DNA from: Megalobrama amblycephala
Lineage: Eukaryota > Chordata > Actinopteri > Cypriniformes > Xenocyprididae
Reading direction: 5' to 3'
Length of the DNA: 64,000 nt
Assembly: GCF_018812025.1 (NCBI RefSeq)
Contig: NC_063050.1
Coordinates: 9,053,539-9,117,538 of the forward strand
The translations under genes were made by a program, and so were the position numbers. How positions within the stretch are numbered: position 1 is the first letter of the stretch; each line of letters begins with the position of its first letter. Below, piece by piece: positions 58,263 to 64,000 of the stretch. Below the pieces are notes generated by a model. It had not been told where the DNA came from. It did not search any database and saw only the letters and a program-made list of their open reading frames with translations.

Positions 58263-60719
58263 TATCATATGATGTGAATAAAATCTACAGACATCACACA
58301 AAAGGCAATGAACACTAACCATGAAACACATTCTGTACTAAATGTTTGCAGTTCACAACATAATCCCCAGACTTAAATCAACTCTGCTCAGAGTACATAT
58401 GGTCCCTCTCTGAGGCCTAGTCCACACGAACACGGGTATTTTTATAAACTGAGTTTTTCCTCCTCTGTACAAAAAAAAAAAAAAAATGTGTCCACATGAA
58501 AACACAAAAAAACACGCTATGAAGTGCTGTCAGAAGCCATGTTGGCCAATCAGAAGCCTGGAAAAAAGTTTATTACCGGTTCCGGTAGGCTAACAACACT
58601 GTCATTTTATTAGGCATTTAATTGTTATTATTATTATTATTATTATTATTAGTTCCATAAACCAAAACAATACAATAATACATATTCATTCAAAGTAAAA
58701 AAAAAAGAAAAGAAAAGAAAAAAAAATGTCAAAAGCAGTGACCTGCATAGTATTGCATTCTGACGACTCTGTTCCGCAACATAATGAGAACTGTGCATGT
58801 ATCTGTATCAGAAGTGTAAAGTCCAGGGGTCTGAAAATAAGTCCTGGCATATGTTTATTCCACCCACTAAAGTGGTGTTAAAGCCAATCAAAATTCATCC
58901 ATGGCTCCCATCATGCATTGCTGCATGAATAAATGATGAGCTTAATTGTCTTAATTTCCTTTATTCTCACAATTTTATTTTTTGTTGTTTTTATGTGACT
59001 TTTTAGTAGCTCGTTTTCTGATGTTCAGAGTTGATCTGTTTATCAGAATATTTTGCTTGTCACTGCTGTTGAGATTCATACGCTGATTCTTCATGTCTGT
59101 GTGTGCCTGAAAGAAAGATTTTTTTTTTTAATTAATTAATTTTGTATTTATTTATTTATTATTATTATTATTATTTTTTTTTAATCAGAACAACTTTTGG
59201 ATTATATTAAAAAAGCTGATCTTCTGCTGTAGAATCACAGTGCTGCTGTAATCAATAATGTAAATCTAACTCAGAGATTGGGCTTTAAAAAAGTTTTGGC
59301 CTTTTAAAGTTTGGTGATTCAGGTCAAATAATGATTATGTGAAAACATAACCAACACCACCTGATCATATTTCGTCTTTGTTTGTCTGGCTGTTATAACT
59401 CAGTTACAACAGCCCAAACAAAATCTAATATTAACCCCTTAACTATCACGGTCCCCCTGGTGGGACGCCTCCCAGTCAGCATACCCATGTAGGCTCCATG
59501 TAGGCTCCTAATCTCTTAGGTCCACACTCTTCAGTGTGCATACTACATGCTGTTAAATGTAATACTTAATCGGTGTTGGAGTTAATGAGATAATTAGGTG
59601 ATAACGAGCAGAATCACCGAAGGACAGAGAAACAACATGAAGTACAACTTCAGCCTTAGATGAAATCAAGTGAAGATAAAAGACATTAAATCTCTCAAGA
59701 TCTGATCAAACAACTCCACAAACAGCATTACCAGCTTCACTTATTACTAACCAGATTGACTTTATTTCTGACATACATCTACAAAAGTTGTTATTGAGAA
59801 TTAACAGAGGTTTAGATGTTGATGATTTGTTGAAAATAATAGTTTTGTTTGATGTCACCACTATTGAGGTCAGTGTTTGCTTTACTTAAGAATATAATCA
59901 TCATGTAGTGACAACTCACTGATCTAATGACTAGAGTTTTATATGAGCAAAATCTTAATTTTGTCTCTTCTATAAAAACAACATTAAAACAGTTTTAATC
60001 AGAAAAGCTGAGTAAGTTTTAAAACACATTGTACACTAAACACTTTAAAACTCCTGCAAACTTTACTCACACACAGGCATCAAGAATCAGTGTATGAATC
60101 TCAACAAAGGTGACATGCTTCATGCCACAATGCATTATGGGTGGCCTCCAGAATGCATTGTGGCATTAAGCATGTCACCAATGTTGTGCAGTTTGACTAA
60201 AATAAATTACTAAAAGTTGACAAAAATGCAATGACTTTTTGTCGACCAAAACTGAAATGTGACTAAGACTAATAACCATTTTCATCTGAAGATAAAGACT
60301 AAAATAAAAATGGCTGCCAAAATTAACACTGGTCTAAATAAAACTGGAGTTCAAAAATGTTTATGCACTACACGGTTTTAAAATCATTCAAGATTTTTGC
60401 TGTTTGCTGCAACAATTTATTCTCATGCTGTTATGTCACAGGGTTGGTTATGCAAAACCAACACGTATAAATGACAAAAAAAATTAAAAATAAAATTAAA
60501 AAAAATGTTGCTTTGGATGCAATCAGGCCATCTCACAATAACTAATATCACTAAATAAAAGCAGCTAATATCTGTTTACTGTAATGCAACATCATATGCA
60601 TTGTTGCAGAGAAAAACCTAACATAGAAAGTCAAGGGTCAAGAGCCCAACTAAAGCAAATGCTGATCTTCATGATGGTGGCATCATGATGGTGGTTTTTC
60701 TTTTCTTTTCTTTTTACTT
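58263..60719. other. Interval upstream of gene D, repeats only
   Basis: (ATT)n near 58622-58651; CACTA-like core copies at about 58830-59660 and 60060-60680, each with the AATCAGCRTATGAATCTCAA-type block and TCAAGAGCCCAACTAAAGCA. No exon recognised. Confidence 0.45.
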
Positions 60720-60759
60720 TTGACCAGTAAAACAACATCTAAACCTCTGTTAATCTTCA

Positions 60760-60988
60760 CCCTGAACTGCCTGCACTGCCATGGTGCCCTGAACTGCCTG
60801 CTCCACCCTGGTCGCCTGAGTTACTGGCGTCGCCTTGGCCACCCCGGCTCCCAGAGCCACCCTGGAGGCTCCCTAAGCTGCCAGCACCTCCCTGCCCACC
60901 TTCCCGTCACCTCCAGGACGTCAGGGTGCCCTCCCCCCCCCCTTTGGTTGGATTCTTGTTGGCGCGAGGACGCACCTTCCGGGAGGGG
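60760..60988 (+). pseudogene. Retroelement polyprotein tail, Pro-rich, remnant
   Basis: GC- and Pro/Ser-rich sequence ending in GTTGGCGCGAGGACGCACCT then CCGGGAGGGGG, which I recall as the 3' end of pol regions in cyprinid retroelements just before the LTR. An LTR-like stretch follows at 61325 after a MITE. No catalytic motif present. Confidence 0.3.
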
Positions 60989-61323
60989 GATGGGTTCCAC
61001 TTTATATTAAGTGGCCTTAATTACTATGTACTTACATTTAAATTAATCATTTAATACAATGCACTTATTGTGTACATACATTTTTACATTGTACTTATAT
61101 TTACATTTCTGTAATTACATTCACAATCACACTGTTGACCCATCCCTTACACCTTAGCCCTACCCTTAAACCTACCCATACCACCAAACCTGTCCCTAAC
61201 TTTACCTGTATCCCACCTCAATAGCAGCGAAAGTGTTTTGTAATTCAAACCCAATAAGTACATTGTACTTATTTTTTTATGTAAGTACATAGTAGTTAAC
61301 TCTACCTAATATAAAGTGGGACC
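60989..61323. mobile_element. MITE with GGTTCCACTTTATATTAAGTGG ends
   Basis: The left end GTTCCACTTTATATTA and right end TAATATAAAGTGGGACC are inverted, with ACTATGTACTTACAT inverted as ATGTAAGTACATAGT. A common teleost MITE pattern. It splits the retroelement 3' end. Confidence 0.65.
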
Positions 61324-61324
61324 G

Positions 61325-61570
61325 GGAACGTTATGATCACCATCATTATTAGTTCATGTTTATCAGCTGTGTCTTGTTAATTACCTTGTTATTATCCTCA
61401 CTACTTAAGTTCCTGCTTTTCTGTTGTTCTTTGTCTGGTCTCGTCAGTGTTACGTTTGTGTTAAGCTTTCCTTGTTTGGATTTACCTTTATGGCTTTGGA
61501 TTTATTTAAGATTGTATTCTCCCTTCATCATCGTGTTTTTGTTGGATCATCTACACAGCGTTGTGACAAT
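61325..61570 (+). repeat. LTR-like fragment
   Basis: Begins GTTATGATCACCATC and resembles the start of the LTR-like repeat at 36534; ends near GTTGTGACAA. Open frames here (61356-61636) have no domain. Confidence 0.3.
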
Positions 61571-61704
61571 AGTAGATATTTTACCAGTTATTACTTTTTC
61601 TTGGGGCTACTAATAGGGCTAAATGGAGCATGCTGATTAGTCAAAATCTTTGTTTCAAATATTTTGTTATTATAAGTCCCATTGCATTTACAGGAGAGAC
61701 TCAC

Positions 61705-61759
61705 CTGGAATCATGAGCAGAAACATCAGAAGAAGAGGAGGAGCTGTTATCATTGACAT
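61705..61759 (-). CDS. Orphan signal-peptide exon of a CD22-like gene
   Basis: 55 bases, ATG to a GTGAGT donor in phase 1, encoding MSMITAPPLLLMFLLMIP. Homologous to the first exons of genes B, C and D, whose first exons also end in phase 1. No V exon follows before gene D, which has its own first exon at 57753-57813. It is a relic of another copy or an alternative first exon of D. Confidence 0.6.
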
Positions 61760-62321
61760 CACTGCAGGAAACTAAATCATTTACACAACAACATGTCATC
61801 TATCGTTCCATAAAAAACTATAACAACATCAGTTAAATATATTATAAACACTGTAAAAAAATAAATAAATAAATAAAAAAAATCTTTATCTTTACTGTTA
61901 GAAGTTTTTCACAGTTGAAACTCATTTAAAGGCAACATTAGGCACACATGAGTTCTGGATGTTCAGAGGTTATTATGAAAGAAAATGTTTCTCACGTCAA
62001 GTTTCTTCTGTGAATGGAGATTCATTATTTATTCAATATTCATCACTGAACAAGAGTAACTCTTACCGTGTTTTAGATTCAGACAGCAAACAGACTCCAG
62101 GAGAGTGAACTGCAAATGCAAGCTGAAAAGTTTCTTTTTTTTTTCTGCTGTTTTTGCAATTTTTTCCCTTCCTCTTTTTAAAGTCTATTTTTGTCATAGT
62201 CTCGTTCAAGTTTGTCTTAGTTGCCATGGTTTATTTTCCTTTTCTTTTTCTTTTTTTCAGTTTCTTTTCTTTTCTTTATTTCGTGTTCAGTGTTTTTTGT
62301 TCCGTTTTCACCCCTGCTTGC

Positions 62322-62430
62322 ACCATGGACTTTCCACCAGTCAAACTCATGTGCCTTGAGCAGGGAGAAAGCTCCCTCGAGAAACATTTAGAGGAGTTTC
62401 TTAATTTGCCCATCAGACCAGCTTCCCGGA
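62322..62430 (+). pseudogene. Retroelement gag N-terminus fragment
   Basis: MDFPPVKLMCLEQGESSLEK followed by HLEEFLNL resembles the gag start of cyprinid Gypsy-related elements (compare LLRQGDRSIDD at 9327). Homology fades by about 62430, and another repeat begins near 62488. Confidence 0.35.
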
Positions 62431-62487
62431 CTACTGCCTGTGCCAGGTGCACTCGAGCAGCGCACGTGTGTGAGCCGTGTTGGCTGA

Positions 62488-63730
62488 GACCATAGACTGT
62501 AAAAAAAGATGGACGACGCGACGCCGCTTCCTTCCATTGTATTGAACTGAAGCCAAAATGGGCTGATGAATGGGCGCTGACAAAAAAAAAAAAAGTGTAA
62601 AAAAAAAAAAGTTTGGAGCCTGGGCATGCGCAGAAGGAATCGTCAGTGGAGCCCGCAGGCGGAGTCGCGATATCAAACTTCCGCCCAGACGACTGCGTCA
62701 TCATTCATGTATTTTAAATAGACTATAAAAATTATACACAATTTAAAAGTCTACCTATAAAATAATAGGCTATTCTGTTTCTAGAGCAATAATATTTTTG
62801 AAACAGCAAATTCAGTAGATAAAATCAATATAATATGCCACTAGAAACAACTCTAAATCGTCAGAAACGGTCCTGCCATTTTAAATCAAGTTCAACTAAC
62901 GTTACAGGAGATCGATTGCTGTAATTAGAGTAAGCTATCATTAGTTTTGTCCTGCTTATTATTATTTTATACCCATAAAAATAATAAGTAACTGCCAGAT
63001 AACGATCACCTGCTTTTTCCCGACATGGTTAACATTAGGTGTGTTATCTTAACTAATAACATTTATTAATTAGCTTATAACGCCCACATTTGATGTTACA
63101 GAAAAAAAGTTCAGTGATCAGTCAGATCCTGTAGGTCGGTTAGTACAGTTTACTGCTGAACAACTCATTTTGTTGGTGTTAAATAACAAAGAAATTGAAA
63201 ATTAACAGTTAGTTAATACATCTTCAATCTCCCCTCGAAGCTCCGACAGTCCTCAGACAAGCTGTCAATCAACTTCGAATCATCACGACACGCCCCATTT
63301 TTATAGCATCAAATTGCTAGCTAAAATCTAAATCATCACAAAAACGAACAATTGAATATATATCATCGTGATAACAACTACCTTAAATGACCAAAACCAT
63401 CTTTCAGAAAGTTTTATTTGAAGCAGAATTTATTTTTAAGTTTTCACTGAAGTCTCATTCGACTGCATTGAGAGGGCGGGGTTTATGACCTGTACTGCAT
63501 CCAGCCTCCAGGGGGCGATCAAAGAGTTTTTCAGAACGTATGAGACACTGCAAAACTCTAAGTGTGGAGGGGACATTTCCCTAGCCCCGGTACTGTTGCC
63601 CGAACATGTCTGTCTGCTGCTTCTCCCACCATCTCTCCGCTCTCTTTTGGACAGTGTTTTTGTTTTTTGTTTTTGTTTTTTTGGGGGGGGGGGGGGGGTG
63701 TTTTGCATGGACTGTTCCCCAGTCTCCAGC
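62488..63730. repeat. Unclassified repeat region
   Basis: Begins CCATAGACTGTAAAAAAAGA, a start I associate with a common cyprinid repeat. Contains A/T runs, and T and G runs at 63660-63698. Overlapping open frames at 63436-63803 arise from the homopolymers. No gene seen. Confidence 0.35.
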
Positions 63731-63734
63731 CATT

Positions 63735-63870
63735 ATGTTCCACCTAATGTTTACAGCACATAGGACTAGTTGTCACACTTACTCTGGTGAATATTTCTTA
63801 TGACAGGTTTATTTTTAAAAGCCGCTTTCTGTATAGAGACGCACTTTAATATTTAAGTCTTGGATATAAG
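63735..63870. repeat. Start of another duplicated receptor flank
   Basis: TTTACAGCACAT...AGTTGTCACACTTA...GAATATTTCTTATG matches 34380-34500, so the duplicated unit continues beyond the right edge of the window. Confidence 0.6.
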
Positions 63871-64000
63871 GGTTACAATATAGACGGGCCGGACACAGAA
63901 GATCACAGTTAAGGTAGTTTATTGAACACAAGCAGAGGTACAGGTGACAACAAGCGAGTTTGCAGATGCAGTGGAAGTGAATGATGAATGATAGAATAAT

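Noticed and set aside
62105..62704. Overlapping frames on both strands
   Set aside because: Generated by T/A homopolymers; only the short gag-like stretch at 62322 has family resemblance.

Overview
The window is teleost DNA, most likely from a cyprinid (carp or zebrafish-like) fish. Two things point there. A tandem array of immunoglobulin-superfamily receptor genes of the fish CD22-like/Siglec-like kind lies on the minus strand. The DNA between and inside the genes is packed with repeat families typical of cyprinids: DIRS, L2, Rex1-like LINE, Tc1 and many TTAA- and TA-flanked elements. The species cannot be named from the sequence.

The host content is one receptor family. Gene D (57.8 to 51.0 kb), gene C (44.4 to 37.7 kb) and gene B (30.3 to 10.5 kb) share one plan: signal peptide exon, V-type Ig exon, several C2-type Ig exons, transmembrane exon, and short cytoplasmic exons with tyrosine motifs including an ITIM. 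They differ in the number of one middle C2 exon (B has 1, C has 2, D has 3). Each is damaged differently: B has a stop in its first C2 exon, C has a stop in its V exon and Phe for Tyr in its ITIM, and D lost a cytoplasmic splice donor. Relic 5' ends of a related gene lie at 8.3-8.6 kb and 35.5-35.8 kb, an orphan signal-peptide exon at 61.7 kb and a tail-like exon at 5.1 kb. The flanks of the units are also duplicated (3.4-4.7, 33.2-35.4, 44.6-46.0 and 63.7 kb), so the array grew by segmental duplication.

The rest is mobile DNA. A DIRS retrotransposon (10.7-16.0 kb) with both terminal repeats and an internal complementary region sits just beyond the ITIM exon of gene B. A second nest (17.06-27.08 kb) is a Tc1-like transposon holding a reversed DIRS, which holds an L2 LINE, which holds a hAT-like MITE. 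All of it sits six bases inside the intron after the gene B transmembrane exon. A Rex1-like LINE (39.5-42.1 kb) sits in gene C and ends at a splice acceptor. TTAA-flanked elements lie at 5.3-7.1 (with a P2RX7-like domain fragment), 47.8-50.8, 51.4-52.3 and 54.7-56.0 kb.

Because the receptor copies are paralogous, several insertions have their empty site elsewhere in this same window, which fixes their exact ends and target duplications. No intact RNA gene, CRISPR array or prokaryotic feature was seen. Exon ends were read by eye from GT/AG sites and conserved phase and may be off by a base.
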